Shown here: positions 6,113 to 16,104 of the stretch, piece by piece
Position numbering within the stretch: position 1 is the first letter of the stretch
Layout: every line of letters begins with the position of its first letter
Source of the DNA: a virus
Direction: 5' to 3' (one strand)
Virus record (IMG/VR): IMGVR_UViG_3300017971_000385
Coordinates: 1-47,337 of that record
Length of the DNA: 47,337 bases
Translations under genes and position numbers: made by a program
Notes under the pieces: model-generated
Told to the model about the DNA's origin: nothing
The model's input: the letters and a program-made list of their open reading frames with translations, nothing else
Databases searched by the model: none

Positions 6113-9100
6113 TCAATGCTCCTTTAGCATCCTCACTTCTTTTTCAAGTTCCAATATACAGCCATGCAAGAATCCAACGTACTCGTTCAGGCTGTAGCCT
6201 ACGACGTTGCCGGTAGCATCACGGCTTACCGCGCCCGGCAATTCACGCTCCAGGATCGGATCGTCGGCAACCAGCCCGACGTGACGACGCTGCCACCTCG
6301 GCAGCCCCCGTCGCTGTTCCCGCAACCTGTCCCGCTCTGCCGCTATCCATAGCTTGATGTCCCTTCTACGAAGTTTTTTCTCGGTCAGAAGATCCTCTTC
6401 GTCGCCCGCGTCGATCCGCTCCATCGCGGTACGGGCATCTATGAACGGCTCTGTGCCGGTGAGGACTATACCAAAATTGCGCTCTGCCGCCCGGATCAGC
6501 TCTTCTGTAGAGACGAACGGAACGCGGCGATAGTCGTACAGCGGAATGGCCCTCAGCTTGCGCAAAAAGTCACCCGTCGAGACAGGTCGTATGTCCCCCT
6601 TCCACTTTGCCAGGCTGTGGTTATCATAGCCATCGGCAATCATGTTGCCGGAGCCTTGATTCACGTCGAGGATCTGGCCCGGTGCAGACGTACCAATGCC
6701 AACGTTACCTCCCGACAGGGCAATGATGCGCGGGGCCAGTGAGCCAGCACTTGCCGTGTAGAAAGATATTTTCCCGCTGTTGTCCGCCCCATCGCGCTGG
6801 GTGGCGATGACACAGATCGTGTTTTCGACACCGGCGACATCTTCAATAACGTAGTTGGTATTTGCGCCAAAGCCGTCTACCATGTTATAGGCCGTCGTGA
6901 CGTGGAGCTTGAACGCGGCTGATGCCGATCCGGTCGCGCCAACATACCGCTCGCACTCGACAGGAATTCCCGTATCGTAGACGTGGAGTTTGGTCGTCGG
7001 CGCATTGAGACCCATACCGACCTTCCCGTCAGAACCACGGATGAATAAGGCGTTTGGCTGCCCAATCCCCTCGACACGAAAGTCGATGTCTGCCCCGTCC
7101 TGGTTAATGGCGACCTCTCGCTGTGCATCCGTGCTGATGACGGTTAGATAGTCGTTGGCATCGCCGGCGTCTACGATGTGGAGAGCGTCGGCCAGGTTGT
7201 CCGGCACCCTGATGGTATTTTCACCCGTGGCGCTGGTGAATCGCAGATCCGCCCCGCCAACCGTGTACAGGTCTCCAGCGCCATCGTAATACCAGCCCTT
7301 GAGCGCCCCTGAATTGTTGATCGTGCCGTTGACCAGCGTCGGCCCAAAGAGATAGACCGTATCGGTGGCCGCAACCTGGATGTCGTAGGTTTCACCATCG
7401 TAGCGCCCGCCCTCAACTATCAGCGTACAACCATCGCCATCGGTGAGAATGGCATACCCATTGCCACCGTTCACCGTGGCTATGCCGTCACAATTCGTCA
7501 GCCGGTTGATATTTGCGCCGCTGATGCGATATGCACCGGCGTGTGCCGATCCGCCAGCGTTGGTGTTGTCCGCCAGGGCAATTACATCTCTGATTTCTGT
7601 CAGACTGCCATTGAGCCTGACGGCGTAGATGGCCGCCGCATTGGACTGCGAGTTGTTCACCCGAAGAGCAGACAGAAAGCAACTTGCATTGAGGGTCAAC
7701 GTGATAGTCTGAGTCGTCGTCTGGAGAGTTGTCAGATCCCGGCTCAGGCCACTCAACGTCCCGAAGGCCAGCAGCGTCTGGTTGTCACAGGTATGCGTCT
7801 CTGGCGAGGCAAGAATCTGCTCGCTTGCGCCCAGGGCGGCAATAGCTGCCGCAATGGTGCTATAGCCAGCGCCCGCCGCCGCCGTGTCCACAGAAAGCCC
7901 AGCGGTGATAAATGGCCAGCCATATTGCGGGTGGTCGTCGTCTGCCAGCCCGGCCAGGTAACCGTGGTCTGCCGGTCGCCAGTAGTTTGTACCAGAAGCG
8001 GAGTATACCAGTACATTGCCTTCCGCTGGTGTGACATCGCTTAGAATCGGATCGCCATAAATCCCAACTACGAGCGGATCGGGATAAGTCCCGGTCAAGT
8101 CGCCGCCCGCCGCCCCGACCGGCGGGTATCCTGATGGCAATGGCATGGGCTGCCAGATAGAGCCCGTGAAGATGAGGGCCTCTCCTTCCGACGGGGCGGC
8201 GTTGCTCAAAGAATAGCCAAAGAGCCCGGCGACATTGGGATCGGGGTATGAACCGGTCAGGTCACCGCCCGCTGGCCCGGTCGGTAGCATACCTCCAGGA
8301 TCGAGTGGCTGCCACATGGAACCGGTGTAAATGAGATGGTCACCCTCACTCGGCACGGCGGGAGATATGGGCTGGCCCTGGATGGCCCTGACGGTCGGGT
8401 TGGGATAAGTGCCGGTGAGGTCTCCGCCGGCGGGGCCGCTCGGTCTCGCCGTCGGGCTGGCCCATAACTGGCGGGCGTCCCAGATGTCGCGCTCTGAGAT
8501 ACTGCCCTGGCCGCCGTAAATGCGCACGTAAGCAGAGGGGAACCATGTGCCTGTGGGCAGGGCAGGGCGGGCAAGCTCTATGGCATCCGAGTACACATCT
8601 ATCGAACCGGTCACTACACCACAGACGTTGCTTTCCATGTCCAGGTAGGTGAGCATCAGCCGGGCCGTGCCCGTGACGGGGGTCGCCGCCGACAGGTCGA
8701 GTCCGGGCAGGCCACACCACGAGATGGGCGATCCATCCCACAAATAGTCATAAGGCGCAACGAAGACAGACTGTGATCCGGAACCGAGTGGATAGGTGCG
8801 CAGGGGGGCGATCTGGCGGCGGTAGATGTTGAATGAGTCCGTGCCGACAAAGCCGTCGCGCCAGACGTGTGTCTCTCCGTGCCGGGCAACACCGGCATAG
8901 CCCGCACCCCAGCCGACGGCGGCGTAAGTCTCCCAGTCCACGCCCACGATCTGGGTCATGCCCGGCTGCCAGGGCAGTTCCCCGATAAGTACCGGTGTCC
9001 CATCGCCGCCGGTTACCTCTTTGTTGAAGATCTCTACCACGTCGTCAGACGAGCGGGACGGGCGAACGTAGGAATAGTCGGGGCGGTCGGGGACTTGGAT

Positions 9101-9214
9101 CTTGCCGCGCCCGTTCCCCAACCGCCCCCTGGTGAACCTCGGCATGGGGGCCAGGGCCTGGGTAAGCAGATAGGTTAGTGCTTTTCTCAGATCGTCATAT
9201 TGGCCCATCGTCAC
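6113..9214 (-). CDS. Tail fibre / receptor-binding protein with S74-like C-terminal chaperone
   Basis: 1033 residues. An N-terminal region without recognised motifs is followed, at roughly residues 260-400, by three ~50-residue repeats, each holding G.AGGDLTG.YP.P.V and a short ...SEG..L.YTGS.WQP segment, a pattern of phage and bacterial fibre shafts. A beta-rich middle with parallel-helix character follows. The last ~160 residues (SLAKWKGDIRPVS, LRAIPLYDYRRV, HVGLVADDP, GYSLNEYVGFLHGCILELEK) resemble the intramolecular chaperone (peptidase S74) that folds trimeric fibres and often cuts itself off. Start is GTG at 9214 or ATG at 9208. It presumably binds the host surface. Confidence 0.75.
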   Translation of the reverse strand: MTMGQYDDLRKALTYLLTQALAPMPRFTRGRLGNGRGKIQVPDRPDYSYVRPSRSSDDVVEIFNKEVTGGDGTPVLIGELPWQPGMTQIVGVDWETYAAVGWGAGYAGVARHGETHVWRDGFVGTDSFNIYRRQIAPLRTYPLGSGSQSVFVAPYDYLWDGSPISWCGLPGLDLSAATPVTGTARLMLTYLDMESNVCGVVTGSIDVYSDAIELARPALPTGTWFPSAYVRIYGGQGSISERDIWDARQLWASPTARPSGPAGGDLTGTYPNPTVRAIQGQPISPAVPSEGDHLIYTGSMWQPLDPGGMLPTGPAGGDLTGSYPDPNVAGLFGYSLSNAAPSEGEALIFTGSIWQPMPLPSGYPPVGAAGGDLTGTYPDPLVVGIYGDPILSDVTPAEGNVLVYSASGTNYWRPADHGYLAGLADDDHPQYGWPFITAGLSVDTAAAGAGYSTIAAAIAALGASEQILASPETHTCDNQTLLAFGTLSGLSRDLTTLQTTTQTITLTLNASCFLSALRVNNSQSNAAAIYAVRLNGSLTEIRDVIALADNTNAGGSAHAGAYRISGANINRLTNCDGIATVNGGNGYAILTDGDGCTLIVEGGRYDGETYDIQVAATDTVYLFGPTLVNGTINNSGALKGWYYDGAGDLYTVGGADLRFTSATGENTIRVPDNLADALHIVDAGDANDYLTVISTDAQREVAINQDGADIDFRVEGIGQPNALFIRGSDGKVGMGLNAPTTKLHVYDTGIPVECERYVGATGSASAAFKLHVTTAYNMVDGFGANTNYVIEDVAGVENTICVIATQRDGADNSGKISFYTASAGSLAPRIIALSGGNVGIGTSAPGQILDVNQGSGNMIADGYDNHSLAKWKGDIRPVSTGDFLRKLRAIPLYDYRRVPFVSTEELIRAAERNFGIVLTGTEPFIDARTAMERIDAGDEEDLLTEKKLRRRDIKLWIAAERDRLREQRRGLPRWQRRHVGLVADDPILERELPGAVSRDATGNVVGYSLNEYVGFLHGCILELEKEVRMLKEH

Positions 9215-9238
9215 ATTCTCATCACGTAATGATAATTA
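9215..9238. promoter_or_regulatory. Dispersed palindrome, copy 1
   Basis: Contains TCATCACGTAATGA, one mismatched pair away from a perfect 14-bp palindrome. The surrounding 24 bases are identical to the copy at 22625-22648. It fills the whole gap between the fibre gene and the upstream hub gene. An operator or transcription-blocking site is inferred from symmetry and recurrence. Confidence 0.65.
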
Positions 9239-12200
9239 CACCCAGATGATAGCCGGGTAGCCTGCTGCGCCATCTCCGGCTCTCGGCAAGTCTGCCCCAT
9301 CTGCCGCTATCCATGCTGCTGTATACGGTGTGGGCTGCTGGACTGCCGCATTACCCGCGCCCGCCGCCGGTGCATCTCGGTTGATGGCGAGTATATCCGC
9401 GTCTGTGCCCCAGTGCCTACTCACACCCGCCGGATCGACATCGAACGGCATGTCGTTGAGCTTTGCCCAAGTCACGTGGTCTGTCGTGCGCCACAATTCC
9501 GCCGCGCCGTTCAAGACAGCCAGCACCTCCAATGTAGCGGGCGTCTCCAGCGCCCCTATCCACGAGGTGCTGCCGGTGCCCCACGTCGGTTCATCTATGA
9601 TGTCCATCGCCGCCCCCGAGTCCGTGGAGTAGCCCAACCGGTTGGTGCCGGTGTAGCTGAACCGCCCGAAGGCGTAGACGTTATCGCCAAAGTCCGCCGT
9701 TCCGGGCTGGTGCGGGCAATGGGGCGCAGCCCAGAACGTCCGCGCCGTAACCTGGGCGGGCGTCGCTGCCCCAAGGGATACACTGGCTACGCGGTTCATC
9801 GTCGCCGCATCCCAGGTCTCCAGGAACAAGAAGTTGTCATAATTGGCGGTCAGGTAGAGTTGTGTGCCCGCCTCGGTATCGAGATCCATCCTGATAGGGC
9901 GCACGTCCCCGGTGTGGATGGTCAGCGCCGTGAAGGCCAGTTGAGAGACGACACAATGGTCTGGCGTTCCCCCGGCCCCCTTGTACGTCGTCGGGATGAC
10001 GCGCACGAACTTGTCAGCGACGGCTACCCCACTGGTGACCGTCGTACAGATCACTGAACCCTGGCTGCCGCTCTGGGTATCGACAGCCGTCCACGTCACC
10101 TGGTCGTCGCTGGTCTGGATGCGCAACCGCATATACTCGGTGATCACGCCATCTTTCAGTGGCCGCCGCCCGGTGACGGTCGTGCTGGAGAAGGACAGCT
10201 TGAAGGGATAGCGCAGTGGCATCCACCGTTCGCCACTGATAGTCTGGAACCGGGCTACCCATTGGACAGCGTTAGCACATGGTGAATCGTATATCTCCCA
10301 CACCGGTGGGTCGCTGCCGATGTTAGCGCAGTACTGGGCATCGGCATACCATTCCTGCCGCCCCTGCTCCACGAAGTTGAAGGTATAGTCCTGCCCGGCC
10401 ACGTAGCCGGTCGGGGGTGCGCCAAGAGATGTCCAGTCCCAACTCAACCCGTCCGTCGTCGTCTTGGCCAGCCATCCGCGCCAGGCCGATCCGGTGCTGG
10501 CCCATTCCGCCAGAAGGTAGAAGGTGTCTTTGTTGTGTATGTCCCCGTGGATCTGAAGATAGGTCAAGTCGGTCTTGGTCGGTGCGGTCGCATCGCCCCA
10601 CGTGTTGGGTGGGTCCGACAAATAGATGGTATAGTCCTGCCAGTTGTTGCCCGCATCGCTGCTACGGGCAACGAACCCGCCACCCGCACCCCACAAGATG
10701 GCCTGCGCCGGGTCGTGCCCACCCGTCTTGTCCCTCCACCAGGGATCCCAAATGAGGTCGGAAAAGTCAAGCTGTGTCGCCGCATCCAGGCCGTTGACGT
10801 GTCGCGTCCAGGTCGCGCCCCCGTCCGGCGTGCGGTAGTGGCCCATCGCCCCGTCTGCTGCCACGGCAGGCCCGGCGTTGGGGTCTGCTGGAGGCGTCCA
10901 AGATGGCGACGGGGGCAAGTCCCAGGTGGGCAGTTCTGGATCTGGCGGTGTCGGCGGCATGATGACCGTCGCGCCCGCATGGGTGCCCGTGACAACCGGC
11001 TCGAATTCCACTTCTTGCCTGATGAGGCCCAGGGCATGGTCATATTCCCGGCTGATGCGCCTCGCCAGGAGTGTAGGGCTCCAGGCCAGCGCCCTGTCGT
11101 TGTCTGCCGCCAGGAGGGTGAGCGGGTAGGGGTTTTCCGGTGCGATGGAGAACGCTCCATCGTTCAGGAAGTTGGCCCGAAAGGCCGGATACCGCTGGGT
11201 GTCGCGCCCCAGCATCCGCCCGCATCTGATATTGAGAATGGCCTGAGTATTGAGGATATAGGATCCTGCCCCGCCCTCCTGCCCGTAAGCTTTTGGGGCG
11301 TCGCCGGGTGCCTCCGAAAAAAGGGGGACTACCTCGCCTTCGGAACCGGGATAGTAGATACCAGACAGCTTGATGACGTTGACCGGCCACTCGTAGTCTG
11401 CCCGCTCTTCTATCGTGGCATCGTTCGCCCAGATAGCTTTAGCCAGCGCCTTTTGTGTGGTTTTGGCAGCCCTTTCGGTATCAAGCATCAGTTGGTGATC
11501 GACAATATGGTGAAGTACCCCCTGGTGATCACACACCACGCGCCCGAAGGCATTTTCCATCAGACCGCTGATATTGGCATGGAGGTTGTCGGGTGCAAAG
11601 TCCTGGCGGGCGATCTCGGGGCGATATTCACACGGTAGGATGGGAGCCATGAGCGAGAGGGTAGAGCGCCAATGCCACAGAAATGACAGCGCCCTATCCA
11701 CGTCGAGGTGCGAAGCGGTGACCCACGAGGCCGGGCCGCGCTTGTCGGTGAGTGATACCGGCCAGGTGGTCGTATTGCGCATGACGGCATCTATCGTCGC
11801 CGCCCTGAATGACACGTCGCCATTCATCGGGTCTTGGCGGATGGTATCGCCCAGGAGATGGCCGACGAACAGCACGTTGCTCCTGAACGGCCATCCGGCA
11901 TCCGGCGTGGTCAGGTCGCCACGGCAGGCCAATACGACGAGGGAACCTTCTGGAAAATCATCTATGTCACAGTCGCCATGGACGGTGAAAGAGCATTCCC
12001 CGCCGCCCTGCTCAAAGTCCATGCTATCGTTGAACGCATCGAAGTCAGTGTAGGCTACCGCCGTCGGGTCTGTCGGGTCTATGACGAATGCCCAGGTGTA
12101 GTTTGTGCCCGTCACATTATTGGCGTCGTGGACGCGCAGGTTGACCAGGTATTGTCCGTCGTCTGCCCAGGTGAACGTAGTCGGCGTGCCCGTCGTGCCC

Positions 12201-12787
12201 TGTGCGGCGCTGGTGCCCTCGGCGCTCTCGTTCGCCGTCCACAGGTAAGTCATCGCCGTGCCCGTCGCGCTGGGGGCCAGGAGATAGGAGCGGTCGCCAA
12301 TGAAGTTTAGGGTACAGGTGCCGCCTTCTAGAAAGCCCACGGCAGGGGGGCCTGCCACAGCCACCGGATGCCAGTTGACCGTCTGGTTGTTCCAGGCCAG
12401 GTCATAGTCTTCGTAGAAGACGACCTCGGTGTCGGATGTCTGGACTATTCTGGGATATATCGGCCAGAGACGAAACTCCTCTTTGATCGTCAGAAAAGAG
12501 TCGTCTAAAACATTCGGCGTCACGTCATCATTCTCGGCAACGGTGATCACGCCGGAGGCAGAGCCACTGACGAATGAGTCCTTCAACCGGACGATGCCAT
12601 ATTCCCGACCGCCCGCCGAAGTGCCGAACCAGACGGTTTGCCCGGCCAGTGCGCCCTCGTTGACCGTGGCCTCATCGTAGCCGATGTGCATGTATGAGCC
12701 GGTCGGCCTGCCATTTACCAGAGCGGCCAGCAAGGTGCGGGGCTGATGTATGATTAGATAAAACTGCAATGGTGATAGTTTGGCCAT
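9236..12787 (-). CDS. Large tail hub/tip protein with PKD-like domain and Asp-box repeats
   Basis: 1183 residues, placed between the tail small proteins and the fibre, the usual position of the tail hub or central fibre. Residues ~155-235 form a PKD-like Ig domain (MTYLWTANESAEGTS, WADDGQYLVNLRVHDANN). The middle (~240-600) carries tail-hub-like sequence with many aromatic residues. After a Pro-rich linker (~610-640), the C-terminal half contains Asp-box motifs typical of sialidase-type beta propellers: RTPDGGATWTRH, RSSDAGNNWQDY, KTTTDGLSWDW, STDSGAAMD and RTTDHVTWAKL. Such propellers often bind or cut glycans. Whether catalytic sialidase residues exist cannot be judged by eye. Confidence 0.65.
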   Translation of the reverse strand: MAKLSPLQFYLIIHQPRTLLAALVNGRPTGSYMHIGYDEATVNEGALAGQTVWFGTSAGGREYGIVRLKDSFVSGSASGVITVAENDDVTPNVLDDSFLTIKEEFRLWPIYPRIVQTSDTEVVFYEDYDLAWNNQTVNWHPVAVAGPPAVGFLEGGTCTLNFIGDRSYLLAPSATGTAMTYLWTANESAEGTSAAQGTTGTPTTFTWADDGQYLVNLRVHDANNVTGTNYTWAFVIDPTDPTAVAYTDFDAFNDSMDFEQGGGECSFTVHGDCDIDDFPEGSLVVLACRGDLTTPDAGWPFRSNVLFVGHLLGDTIRQDPMNGDVSFRAATIDAVMRNTTTWPVSLTDKRGPASWVTASHLDVDRALSFLWHWRSTLSLMAPILPCEYRPEIARQDFAPDNLHANISGLMENAFGRVVCDHQGVLHHIVDHQLMLDTERAAKTTQKALAKAIWANDATIEERADYEWPVNVIKLSGIYYPGSEGEVVPLFSEAPGDAPKAYGQEGGAGSYILNTQAILNIRCGRMLGRDTQRYPAFRANFLNDGAFSIAPENPYPLTLLAADNDRALAWSPTLLARRISREYDHALGLIRQEVEFEPVVTGTHAGATVIMPPTPPDPELPTWDLPPSPSWTPPADPNAGPAVAADGAMGHYRTPDGGATWTRHVNGLDAATQLDFSDLIWDPWWRDKTGGHDPAQAILWGAGGGFVARSSDAGNNWQDYTIYLSDPPNTWGDATAPTKTDLTYLQIHGDIHNKDTFYLLAEWASTGSAWRGWLAKTTTDGLSWDWTSLGAPPTGYVAGQDYTFNFVEQGRQEWYADAQYCANIGSDPPVWEIYDSPCANAVQWVARFQTISGERWMPLRYPFKLSFSSTTVTGRRPLKDGVITEYMRLRIQTSDDQVTWTAVDTQSGSQGSVICTTVTSGVAVADKFVRVIPTTYKGAGGTPDHCVVSQLAFTALTIHTGDVRPIRMDLDTEAGTQLYLTANYDNFLFLETWDAATMNRVASVSLGAATPAQVTARTFWAAPHCPHQPGTADFGDNVYAFGRFSYTGTNRLGYSTDSGAAMDIIDEPTWGTGSTSWIGALETPATLEVLAVLNGAAELWRTTDHVTWAKLNDMPFDVDPAGVSRHWGTDADILAINRDAPAAGAGNAAVQQPTPYTAAWIAADGADLPRAGDGAAGYPAIIWV

Positions 12788-12796
12788 GGGCTAGCT

Positions 12797-13165
12797 CTAT
12801 GGTGTCCCTGTCGCACTCAAAGATATTCTATCGAGGACAACCCGTGTCCCCTCGACCCAGGAATTGGCATCCACATCGTTGTACTCTGTCTCGAGGGAAA
12901 CAAAGGCGATTCCGGTAAATCCAACCAGCTCGCCACTTCGCGGATGGGGCAAGATAGCCGTGTGAAGCCCCCCGGCGGTAAAGCGGTCGAAGAAGAAATC
13001 AAAATCTCCCGTAGCTTCCAGTACCCCGAAGTCCATTTCCAGCGTCCAGAAGTCTGAGAAAATCGGCTCTCCCTCTCCGCTCCTGCCAGCCTCTTGCCTC
13101 CGCCAGCGTTTGGCCAGGGGATCGAGCGGAAATTGCAGATTGTCCATCTCAAAGGTTCCACTCAT
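12797..13165 (-). CDS. Small tail protein downstream of the tape measure
   Basis: 122 residues, beta-rich, ending in VVLDRISLSATG. Genes of this size between tape measure and hub usually encode the distal tail or a minor tail protein; that role is inferred from position. DNLQFPLDPL at the start and the aromatic cluster DFDFFFDRFTAGG are notable. The gene is separated by 4 bases from the tape measure stop. Confidence 0.6.
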   Translation of the reverse strand: MSGTFEMDNLQFPLDPLAKRWRRQEAGRSGEGEPIFSDFWTLEMDFGVLEATGDFDFFFDRFTAGGLHTAILPHPRSGELVGFTGIAFVSLETEYNDVDANSWVEGTRVVLDRISLSATGTP

Positions 13166-13169
13166 CCTA

Positions 13170-15650
13170 TCATCTCCGCTTCAGCCCCCCGCTCTCTCTC
13201 AGTGCTTGCAACAATACCGCCGCGATCTGATCTCTATCCCCGCTGCGAATCCCCGGCGGTGCAGACCCCGACAACTTGAGATTCAGATTCAGCGTCGTCT
13301 CTTCTTCCCGCCTGGAGGTCATCGCGCCCAGCTTCGACAGGGGGGTAAACGTCGCCAGCTCCGGCACCTCACCGAACTGAGCGATAGTCGGCTGCCGGGC
13401 GATGACAGCCCCGCCGTGCTGAAACTCGCCGCCGTACTTTGGAGTAGTAGATCTCCTGGTCGGCTCATAGACCTCTGGCTCGAAGGCGACACGGACGATC
13501 ATCTTCTGCCGCCGTCTGGCGGCAAAGCTCTCCATGAGCTGGTCGATGTCACCCCCCACGCCGAAGGTCTTGTTGAGCACCTCCAGGATGCGCTGGGCAC
13601 CCTCGGCATTCAGGGCTTCCTCATCCGATAGCTCTTTGGCGATCTGGGCCAGTCGGTCGGATAGTGCCCGCTGCAACTCTGCGCGCCGCCGGGCATAGGC
13701 CGCATTCTCCGAGGCGATCTGCTGGGCTTCCGACTGTTGCAGCTCTATCAGTTGTTCCCGGTGCGCCTTCTGCTGATCGGCCAGTTGCTTGGCGAGACTT
13801 GAGCGGATCTCCTGTTGTCGCCGTCGTTCGTCATCGGCCAGTTCCCGCAGCCGTATGGCCTGGTCTTCCTGTTCCCGCTGGCGGCGCGTCTGGAAGTCCT
13901 CTGTCCGCTCCTGTTTTTCCCTGGTAAATTTGCGGCGCAGGTCTACGACGGCTCGTGCATCCCGGTTCTTGACAGCATCCGCCAGTTCATCCAGGTACTG
14001 GAACTGCAAGCGGCGCATATCGCGATTGAAGTCCTCTTGCTCCCGTTTCTGGTCGGTACGAAAGCCCTCCTCGATGTCCTTCCGCTTGCGGGCCGTCTCC
14101 TCGGCCAGATCCGCCAGGTCTTCTTCGGCCTTGTCGATCATGTCCTGGCGGCGACTTTCATAGTCCTTGATGATCTGCAACCGTCGCTCTGCCGTCTTTT
14201 CGGAGATGGCTACCAGCCGCTCGCCGTGCTCTACATCCAGTTCCTCCAGCTCGCGGTCCATCTTTTCCGTGGCATCGATCATATCCGTCGCCAGCGCATC
14301 TATGATGTCACGCTCGGCGTCTGATACTTCTTCCAGAGTATCAGCCTGATCCTGCAAGGCTTGGGTGCGTTTGTCAATGGATGATATGGCGTCCTCTTCC
14401 GCCTTGGCATGCTCGGCAACCCGCTTATCATGTTCTGCTAGAATATCGCCCAGCCGCGCCAACACATCCACGTCATTGGTCGTTGCCGCCGTGAATCTGG
14501 CCATGGTCGGGATGGCCAGCTCCAGGGCGGCATTGATCTTGTCTATGGCCCACTTGAGGGCATCAAGCGGCTTGATCGTCCCCTCGCTACCTAAGAGGAT
14601 CAACATCTCTAGCAGGGTGCGGGCATTCTCTGCCGCATCCCACAACTGCTGAGTGATCTCAAGTAGCTTCTGTGTATCCAGCCCCTCCAGTTGCTCGAAG
14701 AGGCCGGTCGTCAGAAAATCGGCCACGTTGGCCGCCACCTCGCCAAATGCCTTGGCGATGGCCTCTATCTCTGGCCGCTTCTCTTCCAGAATCTCAAGGA
14801 GTTTCCCAGCACTCTCCCGCAGTTCTTCAAAGAGGGGGCCGCCCCCGATGCGCATCAGGTTGGTGGCGAAGTCCTGGAGGTTGCTGATGATACCGGCCAG
14901 AGTTCCAGATAGGCGATCCATGTTCCCGGCCCATCGTTCGCCGACTAGCTCATTGAACTTCTCCCACAGTTCTGCCCCGCTGGCTCCTTCTGCTTGCATC
15001 TTCTCAAGCTCTGCCCGCGCCTTGCCCGTCATCGCGCCCATGACTTGGAGGCGCGAAGCAGCAATACCAAACGGCCTGCCGGACTGCATGGCATCGTACA
15101 TCCGACCCACCCACAAGGCGACTTCATTGAACTCCCGCCCGACACCGGCGGCGATGTCGCCGACCATCGTCAGGTTCTTGCCCGTCGCCAAGGTAGTCCC
15201 GCCGAAGACCTGCAATACCCGGCTGGCCTCTACGATCTCGGGTAACTCGAATGGCGTCTTGACGGCGAACTGAGTCAGCTCTTCGATGCGCTGGAGAGCA
15301 TCTTGCTCTGAGCCGAGAAGGGTCGTGAACTGAGTGGCATAGCTTTCAAACTGGATATTGGCAGCGATGGCCTGCTTGGTAATTTGCTTGAATGCCTCAA
15401 CCCCGGCCTTCCCGATGTTGATAATGGTTCTGACGACAGCCTTGGCCGCGTTTTCTACATAACGCAATATGGTGCTGAATTTTATCGCCGACTTTGCCGC
15501 TTTATTGAGGCCCTTGCTGCCCTTGTCCGCCATGTCTGTGAGTTGCTTTTCAACACGCTCGACACCATCTGCGGTCTGCTTCAGCATTTCATAAACGTCC
15601 GCCTCTACGCGAACATATACGGTTTCGATAGGATCACCGGCTTGCGCCAT
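13170..15650 (-). CDS. Tail tape measure protein
   Basis: 826 residues; the family sets tail length. The N-terminal third has the usual helical pattern with GKAGVEAFKQITKQAIAAN and ESYATQFTTLLGSEQDALQRI...FAVKTPFELPEIVEASRVL, a well-known tape measure signature. Residues ~420-690 are an almost unbroken coiled coil rich in Glu, Arg, Lys and Gln. With about 0.15 nm per residue, a tail near 120 nm would be expected, a family rule of thumb rather than a measurement. It follows two tail-chaperone-like genes, as expected, and overlaps the first by 17 bases. Confidence 0.9.
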   Translation of the reverse strand: MAQAGDPIETVYVRVEADVYEMLKQTADGVERVEKQLTDMADKGSKGLNKAAKSAIKFSTILRYVENAAKAVVRTIINIGKAGVEAFKQITKQAIAANIQFESYATQFTTLLGSEQDALQRIEELTQFAVKTPFELPEIVEASRVLQVFGGTTLATGKNLTMVGDIAAGVGREFNEVALWVGRMYDAMQSGRPFGIAASRLQVMGAMTGKARAELEKMQAEGASGAELWEKFNELVGERWAGNMDRLSGTLAGIISNLQDFATNLMRIGGGPLFEELRESAGKLLEILEEKRPEIEAIAKAFGEVAANVADFLTTGLFEQLEGLDTQKLLEITQQLWDAAENARTLLEMLILLGSEGTIKPLDALKWAIDKINAALELAIPTMARFTAATTNDVDVLARLGDILAEHDKRVAEHAKAEEDAISSIDKRTQALQDQADTLEEVSDAERDIIDALATDMIDATEKMDRELEELDVEHGERLVAISEKTAERRLQIIKDYESRRQDMIDKAEEDLADLAEETARKRKDIEEGFRTDQKREQEDFNRDMRRLQFQYLDELADAVKNRDARAVVDLRRKFTREKQERTEDFQTRRQREQEDQAIRLRELADDERRRQQEIRSSLAKQLADQQKAHREQLIELQQSEAQQIASENAAYARRRAELQRALSDRLAQIAKELSDEEALNAEGAQRILEVLNKTFGVGGDIDQLMESFAARRRQKMIVRVAFEPEVYEPTRRSTTPKYGGEFQHGGAVIARQPTIAQFGEVPELATFTPLSKLGAMTSRREEETTLNLNLKLSGSAPPGIRSGDRDQIAAVLLQALRESGGLKRR

Positions 15651-16104
15651 CGTTCCCCTTTGGCATTGTTAGCCCAAGCGCCCGTAAAGATGCAAAGAGC
15701 GACTTGAAATCATTGGCCTCATCACAGGCGGACAAAGCCTGTACTATCTCCTCTGGCAATGCATTTCTGGCGACCCATTCCGGATCCTTGCCGATGAGAA
15801 TGGACACAGCCTTGGCCACATCCCCTGGGGCGCGCTCCATCTCCCCAGCCATGACCGTGACGACGGCCCTCAAGAACCCACGCCGCTGTGGGCCGTCTTT
15901 TTCTTGCAATGCTTCTGCTAGCATGGGCAAGTGCCTGTCCAGCGCCCCGACATAGGGCGCAATGAGCAGTAGAAACCGCAAGGCATTCTCAAGCCCCATG
16001 GGGCGGACGGCGATGCACTCACCACCGATGGTCACGGATAGCAAGTCAGCCTTGTTGTGTTTTCGCCTGATGCGCTTCTTCATGGCGTCAAATGGATTAC
16101 GCAT
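15634..16104 (-). CDS. Tail assembly chaperone candidate, second gene
   Basis: 156 residues, predicted helical, starting with basic MRNPFDAMKKRIRRKHNKAD. Position directly before the tape measure is that of the gpGT/tail chaperone pair. Unlike lambda G/T, it begins with its own ATG, overlapping the preceding gene by 8 bases, with GGGAGG upstream, so no frameshift is needed. Function is inferred from synteny. Confidence 0.6.
   Translation of the reverse strand: MRNPFDAMKKRIRRKHNKADLLSVTIGGECIAVRPMGLENALRFLLLIAPYVGALDRHLPMLAEALQEKDGPQRRGFLRAVVTVMAGEMERAPGDVAKAVSILIGKDPEWVARNALPEEIVQALSACDEANDFKSLFASLRALGLTMPKGNDGASR

Noticed and set aside
10535-11638. Plus-strand frame of 367 residues over the hub gene
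   Set aside because: Antisense shadow of a high-GC gene with no recognisable motif or ribosome site.
16097-16104. Programmed frameshift between tail chaperone genes, as in lambda G/T
   Set aside because: No slippery sequence was seen and the second gene has its own ATG and ribosome site.
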